Below, piece after piece: positions 23,747-36,314 of a stretch of 64,000 bases of DNA. The notes beneath the pieces are model-generated. The model was not told the origin of the DNA, ran no database searches, and saw only the letters and a program-made list of their open reading frames with translations. The DNA comes from Benincasa hispida (taxonomy: Eukaryota > Streptophyta > Magnoliopsida > Cucurbitales > Cucurbitaceae). Numbering within the stretch: position 1 is the stretch's first letter; each line of letters opens with the position of its first letter. Location: assembly GCF_009727055.1 (NCBI RefSeq), contig NC_052358.1:42901782-42965781 (forward strand), written 5' to 3'. The position numbers were made by a program, and so were the translations under genes.

Positions 23747-26700
23747 GGTGATCTGATGAACGGAGAGTCCAAAGAATCAGAAATGAGCTGTTTGATTGAG
23801 AACGATCCCCGATTTCTGCACTTCCTCTAATCATCTCTACTAGTTTGAATGGATTAATATCTCATCCCAATTCCCTTCATTGTTTTTTTGACAAACTTTG
23901 GATTTTAGTATGGCTCTTTGCCAAAATAAACTAAATACATAGGAAAAATGGCAAAAATGGCAAAATCTTTAGGCTTGGATGGGTTAGGATCTTAAGTACA
24001 ACCCTCGTTTGAAATAAAAATTTTCTAAACAAGCTTTCCTACCTTCTTCCCATGTGTTTGAATAGTAAACACTATTCAAATCTATGGATTACATTTTTTT
24101 TTAAATTTAATTTAGGTCACCACTACTAGTGACCCAGTCGGCAAACTTCCGACAATCCTGACAATGGAAGTCCGATCACCGTTTCTATCCAAACTTCGAT
24201 CGTCATCGGTCAACTTTGACCACCACCTCTGGTGATCGTGATCGGCCAACTTCGACGACCACCGTCGGCGACGAACTTCGACTAGTGACTCTGGCCAAAC
24301 TTCGACTATCATCGACAACTTTGGAAAACATTAATAAAAAAAATTAGTATATAACAAACCAAATAAACTTGTATATAAAAATACTTCTAAGAGTTGTTGT
24401 ATTTTTATTTTAAATCAAAAGTGTTTAAATAAAAAAATTTCTAATTCATTCCAAATAGACCCTTAGTTTAAAGATAATAATATTTTCTAAATAAAATTTT
24501 TTTCTTATATTTTTTCATTTGGAGTTTTTTTCTTTTTAATTATTATTATTTATTAGATTAACTTTTTTTAATTCGCTCTCTTCCCTTTGTTTATATGTTT
24601 ACTTTACTTCAGAAAATTTCCTTTATTTATTTATTTATTTTTTCTATTTCTCTTAGCTATAAATCGATCACCACAAGGAGCATCCCTTATATGCTTTTCT
24701 TCTACTTATTATTACTATTACTATATACACATTTTTAATAAAAATTGAATAGTAAGGAGGAGTAAAAAGTAAATTGAACTAGATTTTTGCGTAATTATGT
24801 ATATTTATTTAAATTATATGTGTACAAAACCTTACTTTAAATTAGTAAAAGAGACAAATGTTTGTATAACATTTTATTTCAAAACCTAATAAAATCAAAA
24901 TATCAAATTATAAAACAATAAATTAAATAAAATTATAATCTTAATCAAATTTATATTTCAAAATTCAAAAAACAAATATTCTTCTAAATTTTTTCGATTA
25001 TCTTAAACTCAACAATTAAAATAATTAAGATGACAAGTTTGAACTAATCTAAAATCTAACCACGGATCAAACACAAGAAAATGTTTCACAAACTCAAAAT
25101 TTATAAATCTGTACTTCATTCCCAAGCTTCCTAAGTCTGCACTCCAAACACGGGTTTCTTAAACCCATACTCCTGCATTCCAAACACAGTTTTCTTAAAC
25201 CTAGACTAGCTAAACCTCCAAGCCTAACCCACATGCTTAACATTCTCAGACTTAGCATTCCAAACCACCAAACGCCCTACGGGAAAATTGGAGGAAATAG
25301 CATGTCGTACACGTGACATGTATTTTTTAATCCTTAAATTATCTTTGGTATGGTCGATTAACCGTTTTTTCGAGTACTATATAATTGTTACACCATATAT
25401 AAATTCTAAATAGAAATACCAAATTAAATTGTCTCTTATGGCTTGTTATGAGAATCATGTATCAATTTTCAAAGAATCGTTGGTTATGAGACTTCAACCT
25501 AACGAACTTAAGAGATGTCGGATTTTTCTCCCATTTTAAAATTTGAATTAGCGGTTTCATATCTTTAATTTGATTTAACCACTTTTTGAGACTATTCAAA
25601 ATTAATTAATCTTTAATTTGTTTATCATCATTTTGATTTTAATTTTTAATATATCTTTAGATTTTATATTATTTTATTCGTTTTTTATTATTTTAAATTC
25701 GAATTACAATTTTTTATTCTCATTAGAATTTTACTTAATATTTTATACATATTATCATCTAGTAAATTATATGTTTCATTTAAATTTTATCATTTTTAAA
25801 CATCTTTTATTCATTATCATCTTAGTATATTATATACTATTAATTCGTCTTTTTGACAAACAAATAAATATTCTCTTTTGCAATCTCGTTGTTTTTGCTA
25901 AGCCTCTACAACGAGTTAGGCTTCTTTCGTAGCTTATGTGATTGATGGAGTTATAAATACAGTGTAACGGTTAAAGCTTAAATGACAATAGAATTATGAA
26001 TACAGTGTAATGATAAATAAACGAGTTCTCTTCTGATTATTCTCCTCTGAATTATATTTGAATTTATATTTTATTATCAAATTAGATTTTTATCGAATTA
26101 ATCACCATAAACAAAAACTTCCTGATTTTTCTCTTCAGCTTATATTTGAATTAATCTTTTATTTTCAAATTTGATTTTATCTAACTAACTTTCGATTTCT
26201 TTAAATGTTTGTTATAAATTCAATTGTATATAAATACTTTTTCATGGTTGTATACATATCATTATCAAATTAATTTGATTTTTTTTCATATTTTTTTATG
26301 TTTTCAATTTTTCATATAGAAACACGTAAAAATGGTTAGTTGTACTTAAAAAGAAGCATATAAATGGGAAACATTAAATGTTTGAAACATGTGCGATATT
26401 GTTTATTATTAATATTATTATTATGTTGTTGTTGTTATTATTATTATCATCATTAGAAAAATTATTTTAAATGACAAAACTGCTAAAAATATTTACAAAT
26501 AATAATAAAATATCCCAAGATTGCAACAGATCGCAATAGACTACTATATCTATCATGACACATATAAACATATATAGTCTATCGCGATCGATCATGGATA
26601 AACCTTGAAATTTTTTTATTATTTGTAAATATTTTGATTCATTTTCCTATATTTGAAAATAATCCTTATCGTTGTTATTATTATTATTAAAATAAGATAA

Positions 26701-26801
26701 CAAAAAACTTTAAATCCCATCCTCTTCATCTTCTTCACTTTGCCCCAAAAATCTATTTTTCTCCTTCTCATGTCTGTAATCATTGGTTCAACAACCCTTT
26801 C
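23747..26801. other. Intergenic, upstream of GSTZ1, no gene recognised
   Basis: Contains the GSTZ1 promoter and 5' flank (23747-24000) with no motif I can single out. A 24110-24320 patch is GC-richer and repeats ACTTCGAC-like units; 25100-25280 repeats GCATTCCAAACAC-like units, typical of decayed DNA-transposon ends. The ORF at 25618-25932 is AT-driven and hydrophobic (Phe/Ile/Leu) and is probably not a gene. Microsatellite-like TTATTA runs lie at 26400-26450 and 26670-26690. Confidence 0.5.
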
Positions 26802-27180
26802 TTGAATTCCATCATCTTGGCTAGCTTTGGGCGACCACCCTCGCCAAGTCGTCTACCTTTTTCACTCGCACCCATGTTTCCTACTTTTGTTTCCACTTTG
26901 AACACCGCTTTTAACAATGACGTTATGGGATTGATAGTGTTTAAAGTTAGCTTTCAAAATCCTATGAGCAAAATGATCACATGGAATGAAGACGTTGAAA
27001 CTTCCTACAATTGGTTTGGTGTCAAATGCAATCATATTTCTAATAGTCACATCGTCTTGAAGTTGCAATTCCTTCAAAAACTCATTTGTCAACAACTTCA
27101 TTGCTACAATCAACTTTGCTTTTTCTCGTCTTGAAGGAAGTCCATCGTTGTGGACATCCATAAGTTTCTAATGGCCCTCA
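26802..27180 (+). pseudogene. LRR receptor-like kinase, N-terminal fragment
   Basis: The plus-strand ORF (26802-27134) contains an LRR N-terminal cap: NNDVMGLIVFKVSFQNPMSK, then ITWNEDVETSYNWFGVKCN at about 26973-27030. This matches the 'LIVFKAD..DP..L.SWNEDDE.PC.W.GVKC' pattern of LRR receptor-like kinases of the PXC2/IRK type (family knowledge, from memory). After about 27060 a frameshift moves the homology to another frame: NNFIATINFAFSRLEG looks like a first LRR. The cap's Cys of 'PCxW' is replaced. No further LRRs, membrane segment or kinase follow, so this is a broken gene fragment. A 99-aa ORF on the opposite strand (26862-27161) is most simply a shadow. Confidence 0.7.
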
Positions 27181-27581
27181 CCTCCCGATCATCATCTTCC
27201 CTTGCATATACGTGTTCTATAAACAGTCGGAAGCATTAAGAATCATATTGGGTGATTTTTAATTTTTGCTTTTGGAATGTTTAGATACTATATATTTGTG
27301 GTTTTATAATGTTTATGTAGAGTGTATATGTGGTATTCGAATTGGTTTTTAAGTAGTGTATCTTTGCATTCTCATTTGTACTTAATTTTGTTGTTTTAGG
27401 GTAGTTTTGTCATTTACTAATTAGTATTTATCTATTATATAAATTCATTTTGGTATTTTTATAATTTCGAAATCTTTTTGTCATTTTTCCAAATGAAACT
27501 TAAAAATTTGCTATTTCTCTTGTCAGTCTTTCCTAAAAATGAATTTTTGCCCAAATAAAAAAAAAAAAACAAATGAAATTT
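27181..27581. other. Intergenic, nothing recognised
   Basis: AT-rich, with T-rich runs. No gene or repeat identified. Confidence 0.5.
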
Positions 27582-27749
27582 GACCTATCTTTAATGTCAG
27601 TCACTTATGAAAGTACTATTTATCCTCAAAATGCATGCGAGTGATTGACGCTCAACATTTATATTGTTTAGACCTATCCTTAATGTCAGTGACTTGTGAA
27701 AGTACTATTTATCCTCAAAATGCATGTGAGGGATTGACGCCCAACATTT
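27582..27749. repeat. Tandem duplication, about 79-bp unit, 89-bp period
   Basis: GACCTATCTTTAATGTCAGT at 27582 recurs as GACCTATCCTTAATGTCAGT at 27671. Both copies run through a CTATTTATCCTCAAAATGCA block to a GACGC.CAACATTT end, with a few base differences. Confidence 0.85.
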
Positions 27750-29379
27750 TTTCTCATTTCTCCTTCTCTCGTTCGATTTCTTCCTATTGCTTCTTCCTCT
27801 CTTCGTACTCAGATATAACTCTACGTTTTATGCTCGACTTTTCTTAAATTAGCGATATGCCTTCTCTTGAATCAAAGATGGAAGCCAAACCATAAATCAG
27901 TGTCTCTTGATCTGCACTTCATCTTTTTCTTATTTTTATTTTTTAAATCAGTGATATACACTTCTTCTTCTCCTCCCAAATCAAAGATAGAAGTTGAAAG
28001 GTAAATTAGAGCGAAACCAAGGAGCGAAAGAAAGAAGAAGTGCAAGGCCAAGGAGCGAAAGGAAGAAGAAAGAGCAAGAATCCGAATGAAGAAAAAAAAA
28101 TGCTGATTTGATGAGAAAAAAGATGGAGTGCGAGAGAAAGGAAACCGAAACGAGAGGAATGAACGAGAATTTGTGAGAGCATAAGATTTTGTGAGTGTTT
28201 TGGAGTCAAATCGGTATAATCACATTCGGTTGACGTAAGCAAAAGACCATTTTTCGAATGTTTTTTAACCATGGAAAATCATTCAATATATTTTTCTTCA
28301 CGAATTCAAAAGAATTTCCTCTACGCTCAACTAATTTTCTTCGAAGGTTTTTCTCAATTGCAAAGTTAAAAGTAAAATTCTACGTGTGTGTCAAAGTAGG
28401 TACCAAAGACCTCAGGTATATCATGACTACACTATGAAAATACATTCATATGGATGTAGCAGGTAATCGTCTTGATATAACTTCAATGATTGAAAATCCA
28501 AATCTTGAAACATACTTATCACTTTTGAACACTTAAAATCATATCCAATCAATACATGATTTCATAATAAACATAAAACATCCCAAACGTATATGAAATC
28601 AAACTTCATTTAGAATCATGAAAATTTCATTAAAAATTATAATTAACAAAAAAACACAAATACTTAACACTTGCTTAAAATCATATATAATATTAGTTTT
28701 TCATAAAACTTCATAATACTAGTTAAATAGTGAATAGTTTTTATTAAAAAACCACTCACCAAACTTCTAGAATGTAAAACTTGATCATAAGTTACTCTAA
28801 TTTCAGTTTGCCATGGAATACCAATTTCGTCACTACGTAGATAGTTACTTATTTGATCACCCACTTGAACCAAATACAATAAATTAAACCAACTCATTTA
28901 CCCAACTTAATTCCATTCCTCAATTCAACTCTCTCTCATTTAACTCCCTTCTAATTTTTAAATTCCCTGAAATTTCTCATCTCTCTTCATTTAATCGATC
29001 TCTTACTCTATTCTCACCAGCAAGTTCCCTCGAGAAGTATTCATGCCCCACAAGCGTTTTAGACCGAAGGCCCCCTCTCTTCCTACTTGTTTTCTTGTTT
29101 GTATTATAGGGCTCTCTGCACTCTTGGAAAAAATCTTTATTTGCTTCTTATGGGCTTGATATTAACCAGCATTGCCTTTTCATATCTCGTCTTTTTTTTT
29201 TTTACAGATGATAGTATTACTTTTCTCAAAGTTTCGAAGGATAGTTGAGATACAATCAAGAAGTCCCTTCAATGTAATGAGATGACGTTGAGACAGACCA
29301 TTAATCTTGATAAGCATGCATTCACGATAAGGATGAACTTGAGTAGGGTAAAAAATGATCAAGTTTGGGATTAAACATT
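27750..29379. other. Intergenic, no gene recognised
   Basis: A purine-rich stretch at 27990-28180 makes the minus-strand ORF 28006-28272 (Ser/Phe/Leu-rich), which I do not take as a gene. A CAAATCAAAGATAGAAG-like segment occurs twice (about 27869 and 27977). From about 28390 to 29060 the sequence resembles LTR-type AT-rich DNA, but no borders were found. Confidence 0.4.
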
Positions 29380-30170
29380 ACACTTCCCTTAGTTATTACC
29401 TTGGTATACATTCTCAAAATGGTTGGTATAAGAATAAATTCTTTATAAGACTCAAAGATTGTGTCCAGAGACTCCCAAAGGGTGGAAGGAAATCTCTTCT
29501 CTCTTAGGGGGAAAGAGATACTTATAAAAGTTATTGTGCAGGTGATGGCGAACTACATAATGAGATGTTTTTGTTAACTAAAAAACATTTATGAACAAGA
29601 TTATAAGTCTTGTGCAAGGTTTTGGTGGAGCTCTTTTGAAATTACGAGAAAAATTATTAGAGGAGTTGGAAGAAGCCTTGCTTGAATAAAGGTGCTAGAG
29701 GCATGAGATTTAGAGAGCTGAATCTATTTAATCAGGCTAAGCTTGCAAAGACTAGTTGACAAATTGTTAGGAACCTAGAAAGCTTACCAAGGAAGAACGT
29801 TAGAGGTCGGCATTTTAAGGGTGATTTTCTAAACGCGTCATTGGTTCTAATTCCTCTTTAACGTGGATGCATAATATTTGAAAGAGAATTCTCTTTTCTC
29901 AATGGTTATAGGTGGAAGATGGAAAAATAGAAGATACATCTCCATTGCCCAAGACCGATGGATCTATAAATGTGGGAATCATATGCCAAATTTTATTCGG
30001 GATGACTTTGGAAGAAAGAGGATTAAAGATATCTTGAACAAGAATGGGACATGGAAGGAGAATATCATGGTAAAGTTTTCGTTCCAGTTGATAGAGAAGA
30101 TATTATTAATACCCAATCAGGAAGACCTAACTCAAAAGATGAAGCTATCTAGAGTTCGGTGAAGGGCATG
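29380..30170 (+). pseudogene. LINE (L1-type) ORF2 C-terminal remnant
   Basis: Translated pieces match the region after the reverse transcriptase of plant LINEs: LRGKEILIKVIVQVMANYIM (about 29500-29560), FWWSSFE (about 29615), then GARGMRFRELNLFNQAKLAK (about 29691-29750), followed by a decayed GRHFKGDFLNASL segment. This corresponds to the family pattern 'KEILIKAVAQAIPTYxM...FWWG...GGMGFRDL..FN.ALLAKQ'. Stops are frequent and the catalytic RT core is not present. The ORF at 29878-30162 is the tail. No poly-A or target duplication was resolved. Confidence 0.7.
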
Positions 30171-30514
30171 TAACGGCCCATAATGATGGAACCCTCACCT
30201 TTTTTGTACTAAAAAAAAGTTGTATGATATGAAGTTTATGCCTTTCTCCGACTCATAATGGTTAGCTTTGCAATTACTAATTGCAAAGAGGTATTTTTTC
30301 TAAAATTAAAAAAAAAAGGCGAAGGGTTTTAATGTAACTTTGTTTTCACTCTAGTTTTTTAATTTAGTTAAAAGCCATGGACTAAGCACGCTTATTTTTT
30401 AAAAGTTTGAGGCAAAACAATAATATTAATAATTTTCTCTAGAATTGAAAATAAAAAATGAGAAAAAAAATATAAAACGAAAATGAAAAAGAAAAAAATT
30501 GTATGATTTGCAAT

Positions 30515-30545
30515 TGGGCCTTTTCCTAGCCCGTAATAGTGGGCC
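30515..30545 (+). promoter_or_regulatory. Two site II elements (TGGGCC) upstream of RPL10
   Basis: TGGGCC occurs at 30515-30520 and again at 30540-30545, about 100-130 bp before the start codon. Site II (TGGGCY) motifs bind TCP factors and are typical of plant ribosomal-protein and other growth-related promoters. Confidence 0.75.
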
Positions 30546-30603
30546 TTTAGGTTTGCTTATCATCTCCGGAAACCCTACTTTATAATCCACCTTCATCTTT
30601 CCT

Positions 30604-30612
30604 AAACCCTAA
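30604..30612 (+). promoter_or_regulatory. Telo-box (AAACCCTAA) upstream of RPL10
   Basis: An exact AAACCCTAA lies about 35 bp before the start codon. In plants telo-boxes near the transcription start, together with site II motifs, mark translation-machinery genes. Confidence 0.75.
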
Positions 30613-30646
30613 TCTAGCAGTCGAAGTTTTCCAACAGCACAGAGCC

Positions 30647-31803
<1,157 letters not shown>

Positions 31804-32380
31804 GCTAAGCTAGTTAAATTTCCATTTCTAAAATTATGTGGAATTAATGTCGACATTATTAGTATTACCATCGTCTCTGTTTGAACATTGTGAAATGAGC
31901 GAGTCTCTTTTTTGCCTTGGTTTATTACTTTTTGATATTGGAATGAAACTTCATTTCTTTTGATTTTATACCTAGTTGCTTAAGAAAGTATTTGTTTGTT
32001 CTCTTACAGAACCTTGAACAGATAGGTTTCTTTTATCTGAGGTGAGTCTGTTTAGAGTCTGTGGTTCATCAGAATTACCATTTTCTAAGTCAAGTCTCAA
32101 TCTTTATACATTCTATTTGCACCATGAGATAACCAGAAAATAGCTATTGAAAATGATTTGAGGTGGTAAATGAAAAGTTATTGAATGATTTTGATTAGGC
32201 ATAACCACTATAAATTATCAAAGTTATACTACTAACAGATGAAAATGCATTCACCTCATTAAGGTTCGGTTTGATCTCCAAAAATGATAATCCATTGTTG
32301 ATGTTAGTTACAGTTCAGCATCAAGTTGTTCCCTGGTTGTTCATTTTAGCTTGTTCATTCAATTTAAGATAAGTGGAAAT
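31804..32380. other. RPL10 3' flank, nothing else recognised
   Basis: 3' UTR and downstream DNA; a polyadenylation site could not be fixed. No other gene. Confidence 0.5.
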
Positions 32381-32387
32381 TGACCCA

Positions 32388-32571
32388 ACTCATTGAGACA
32401 TGTCCTCAATTAAAATAATCTTTGAATTGGAGGTGTCATTCTCATTCCTTTATCTTTTTCTTTATTAATAGTCTGACCACTTTTCATTCTTGACATTGTT
32501 TTGCAGTCAATTTTTTTTAAGGTCTCCAGTTCAAAGATTCTTTTAATTGAGATATGTCTCAACCAATTGAG
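32388..32571. repeat. Inverted repeat with ~45-bp arms
   Basis: The left arm, around 32388-32434 (GAGACATGTCCTCAATTAAA then TCTTTGAATTGGAGG), is mirrored at 32522-32571 (GTCTCCAGTTCAAAGATTC then TTTTAATTGAGATATGTCTC), with a few mismatches. About 88 bp separate the arms. This resembles a small MITE or fold-back. Confidence 0.7.
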
Positions 32572-35099
32572 TCTTATCGTTTAAAGTATGATAGCATATT
32601 GAAGTATGCTCTTGTATTGTTGACTAGGATATCAATTTGTCACTACTTCACTTATGCTGAAATATATGATGCCTCATAGGCTTTAATTCTAAAATTGTTA
32701 ACATTGTACCTTCTATTATTCTCCTCTCTTTTTAGTAACAAATGGAGTGGTGATAGTACTTTAGATGATATTCTATCTTAGTCTTTATATTTTAAAATGT
32801 TTTGATTTATTATTGTATTTTTAATAAATCTTAAATTTATTATTGTATTTTTAATAAATCTTAAAATTAATCCTCATAGATAGTTTGACGTCAATTTTAT
32901 GAAATTTAGTAAAATAATAACAATAGTTTTCATTCAAAATTAGATACAACATGAATGTGTTTTCAAATTTTATAGATGAGAGACTAATGGAGACTAACTT
33001 TGTTTTGAAAAGTTCACCATTAACTAATTGTTAGAGACTATTTTAAAATTTATTAAAAATTCTTAAATTAAATTAAGTCATTTGAAAGTACATAAACTAA
33101 AATAAATAAAAATATAATATGTACAAAATAGTTAAGCTCAAATATATTATCCCTACCTTGAATGTATTAAATAAGCTATAGCTCAATATCTTAAGATATG
33201 ATAGACTAGAATAAAAATTGAATGCATAATTCAAGGGGTAACGACAAGATGATATACAAAGAAACAAGTTCTTTGGACTTGTTTGATATGTCCTCTTTGA
33301 TAATCATTTAATTTTTTATTTTTACATTTTAAAAATTAAATTTGTAATTACTAATTCTATATGTTGATTTCTTTCTTTTGCTAATTACATTATCTATGAC
33401 CTCTCCTAGATCGTCAGTCGAAAGAGTTTTACTATTTTTTGTTTATCATATCCTTTCGTTAAACCATAGTTTTGAGTGAAATTGGTACATATAGATACAA
33501 TTAAATACTAACAAATTAAGTTGACACAAAAAAGATGAAAGTTCACCCTCTAGCCTAAGTGTTACTAGACTATCCTTCAAGTTTCGGGACAACTTGAGGA
33601 CCTTGATTCGTTTTTCTGTTGGAGATGAGCGTCATTGATCGATGTGATTTGATCTTTGTTGGAATGGGGTCCTATCTTCAATAGTTTGGTATGATGGTCA
33701 TTTAGATGCAAAGGTTGGTGACTTTCTCTACTCTAGTGGGACTTGAGCTTAGCCTTCTAACTTCGAAGAACTAAATGAACTATTAGAGTAGGTTCAATTA
33801 TAGTGCTTGAGGTTATGAGGGAGGATTGTGTGATTTAACTTCTTTCTTGTTCTAGAGTATCTTCTATTGCTAGTGCTTGGACGTCCTTGCGATTGTGGTG
33901 CCTTGGACTAGTCTCCTTTTGTTTGGAGGTAATATTCCTAGATACTCTTTATTGCATGGCTTGCTATCTATAATCAGTTATAGACATGGGATCACATTAA
34001 TAGGTGGTGTTTTAGTATTCCTAGTGTCTGTGTTCTTTGCACTGATTGAGTTGAGTCTTGAGACCATTTATCCTTGAAATGACCTTTTAGTCATTGTGTT
34101 TTGGGGGAGGGGGGATCACTTATGGCGTAAGATCTAAAAAGTTACATGGTATACTGTTATATATCCTTTTTGGAGAGAGCGTAATATTTGTATCCATAAC
34201 TTACCTTGCATCCTGTCTAAGTGTTTAGTCAATTTGTTGTCTAAGGTTTTTCTATGTTCTTAAGGGTTTGGGGCTTCTATTGAGGGGATTCGTATAAGCT
34301 ATTCTCCTCAAGACCGAGCTTGTTCTTTTGTGTGTTTTGTTATGCCTTTGTTGTTGTTGGTTTTTTTTTTCTTTCATTTTAATCTCTTCTAGTCGTGTTG
34401 CACTTGTGGCTTAACCTCAAGTTATGAAGTCAACTTCTATTTATTGCTATTCAATATATTTGTGGAAAATAAAAAACCAAGGTTATTATTTTAAAAAATA
34501 TATATATAAAGGAATGATTTGAAAATTGTAAGATTATTTGAATATGATGGGAAGCATTTAGAATAAACATCGAAGTACAGTAGATTCAAAAATGGCAACT
34601 TGTGGGATATTATAACCACTGAAAGCAAAATCCAAAATCAAAGATGGGAGACTTCGAATGCTTTTATAAGAAAGTCTCAAGTTGAAATTTGGTGATAAAT
34701 CCACTACTAGACAGATACATATAATATAATTTTTATAGGTCAAATTTCGATAATATTTTAGGAACCAACCTCTTCTAATAGTTGACTCTACTTGAAGACT
34801 CTTCAAAATCTATTTTCAAACTTCAAGGGTAATTAAAAATCAAATTCAAACTTTGATGACCAAGGACCAAACATGTTATGTAAGTTAGTTGTAGCATGTG
34901 AGAACAAAATATTATATAAAGAGAATGAATATATATATCGAAAGAAACATACACAAGAATGAATAAGTTGTCCCCACAAACCACGGGTCCTTTCAACATG
35001 CATAAGCTAAGCACGCTTAACTTTAGAGTTATGATTGAGCCGCCGAAAAGGAAAGTACACCTTGTTGGTATAGATAGTAACTTTCAATTCTTTTAAGCC
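32572..35099. other. Intergenic, no gene recognised
   Basis: AT-rich. A 29-bp unit, TTTATTATTGTATTTTTAAT-containing, is tandemly doubled near 32808-32866. The region 33540-34430 is less AT-rich and could be an old unidentified element; the ORF at 33877-34077 (hydrophobic, 66 aa) and those at 34558-34806 and 34823-35014 show no recognisable domain. Confidence 0.45.
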
Positions 35100-35193
35100 T
35101 TTCTTAATCATACTTTCATGTCCTCAGAATCCCTCTCATTCAGATGTGATATCGATTCATTCATGTACCCTTCCTGAACTCGGGTTGTTATAT
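35100..35193 (-). repeat. Minus-strand start of a gypsy-type LTR (fragment)
   Basis: On the minus strand it reads CCCGAGTTCAGGAAGGGTAC followed by an ATCGATATCACATCTGAATG block and a CTGAGGACATGAAAGTATGA block. The same blocks run on the plus strand at 36170-36265. So the same LTR start occurs in opposite orientation on each side of about 1 kb. Confidence 0.75.
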
Positions 35194-36096
35194 GCCACGC
35201 TTCCGTTCGTCGACAATGTGCCTAGCCGAAGCTGTCGTCGAATGCACACCAGAAGACAGATCCGTCATCGACTGCATTCCCCGATCGTTTTTGTCCCGTC
35301 CGTCGCTTGACCCTTGTTTCCGGTCGTTAGCTTCGACCGCCTCCAATCGCTCGACCGCGGGTCTCCAGCCACGCAAACGTCCCAGCCGCGCGAGTTCTTC
35401 TTCCGCCTCTGTTCGTCCGCCGCACGTCTGTGTTCCGTCGATAGCCGAAGCCCAGCGCGCGTTAGATTGCTCACCTCGTTCGATTGCACACTAGAACAGT
35501 GTCGATTGTTGCCGATTCGTGGTTGGTTTCGCCTGATTCTTTTGTTCAGGGTAAGTGTCGGTTCCCTTTTGGCAACCCACCGTCTTTTGAGATTCTTGGA
35601 CCTAATTTGTGATTGGTTTCAGGAATGTGCGGCGGTGAAGGAAGTTCTCGAGTGGAGTAAGGTCTCGTTTTGGGACAGTGCGTTATCCTGAGGTAAGTGG
35701 TTTACTGCTGGTTGCCCTAAGATTTTGATAAGCCTGCTGAGGAATTCTTATGCCATATCTGAAATTGTGATGAAATCTGTTATGGATATTTCTGCTGAAT
35801 TCGATGTGCTGAATTTGAAGTATTCATACTATGATGAAGTTGGACGTAAGGGTTAAGAGGATACTGTGATAAGGTGCATGAGTAAACTGGGGATAGTGGG
35901 CTAATGTTGATGTATGAATAGACTGTGTTAAGGCTCGATGTATGAGTAGACTGTGAAACAGTTGAAGTATGGGTAACAGAGTTAAAGTTTGATGATGAGT
36001 CATGACCTTGATTGCATGACGTAGCCAGAGCGCAGGGGAATGCCGGGACCATCAGAGGCCGAATCCAAATTCCAAATCCTGGACCTTGGGTGTTAC
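35194..36096 (+). repeat. Gypsy (chromovirus-like) LTR body, 5' copy
   Basis: GC-richer than its surroundings. It ends CTTGGGTGTTACA at 36096, directly before a PBS, as a gypsy 5' LTR should. Its own start is not clean because the sequence to the left is the inverted LTR start. ORFs in this stretch (35192-35494, 35314-35691 and opposite-strand 35188-35376, 35780-36214) are by-products of the GC-rich composition. Confidence 0.5.
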
Positions 36097-36098
36097 AA

Positions 36099-36110
36099 AT
36101 GGTATCAGAG
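36099..36110 (+). other. Primer-binding site (initiator tRNA-Met type)
   Basis: TGGTATCAGAGC lies two bases after the LTR end GTGTTACA. Confidence 0.75.
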
Positions 36111-36169
36111 CGGAACCTCTCCCAGTAAGATGTGGTTCGAGGACGAACCAAACGGAAGCTGGTGGGCAT

Positions 36170-36310
36170 GTAACGACCTGAGTTCAGGAGGGGTACATGA
36201 ATAATCGATATCACATCTGAATGAGAGAGATCCTGAGGACATGAAAGTATGACATAACCAGGAATCCAGATTCTGAATCCTGGTCTAAATCCTGGGCCTG
36301 GGGCGTTACA
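36170..36310 (+). repeat. Gypsy LTR, short second copy
   Basis: Begins TGTAACGACCTGAGTTCAGG and ends GGCCTGGGGCGTTACA, so both LTR termini are present in only 141 bp. Between it and the PBS lie about 60 bp. The element therefore has almost no internal region and a strongly shortened second LTR. Confidence 0.6.
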
Positions 36311-36314
36311 CGAT

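Noticed and set aside
25618..25932. 104-aa plus-strand ORF, possibly a small membrane protein.
   Set aside because: It consists almost entirely of codons from AT-rich DNA (Phe, Ile, Leu, Tyr, Asn) without any conserved motif; chance is the simpler explanation.
28006..28272. 88-aa minus-strand ORF.
   Set aside because: It is the complement of a purine-rich repeat-like tract and has no recognisable domain.
35188..36214. Cluster of ORFs up to 144 aa on both strands.
   Set aside because: They lie inside a GC-rich gypsy LTR; overlapping ORFs on both strands are expected there.
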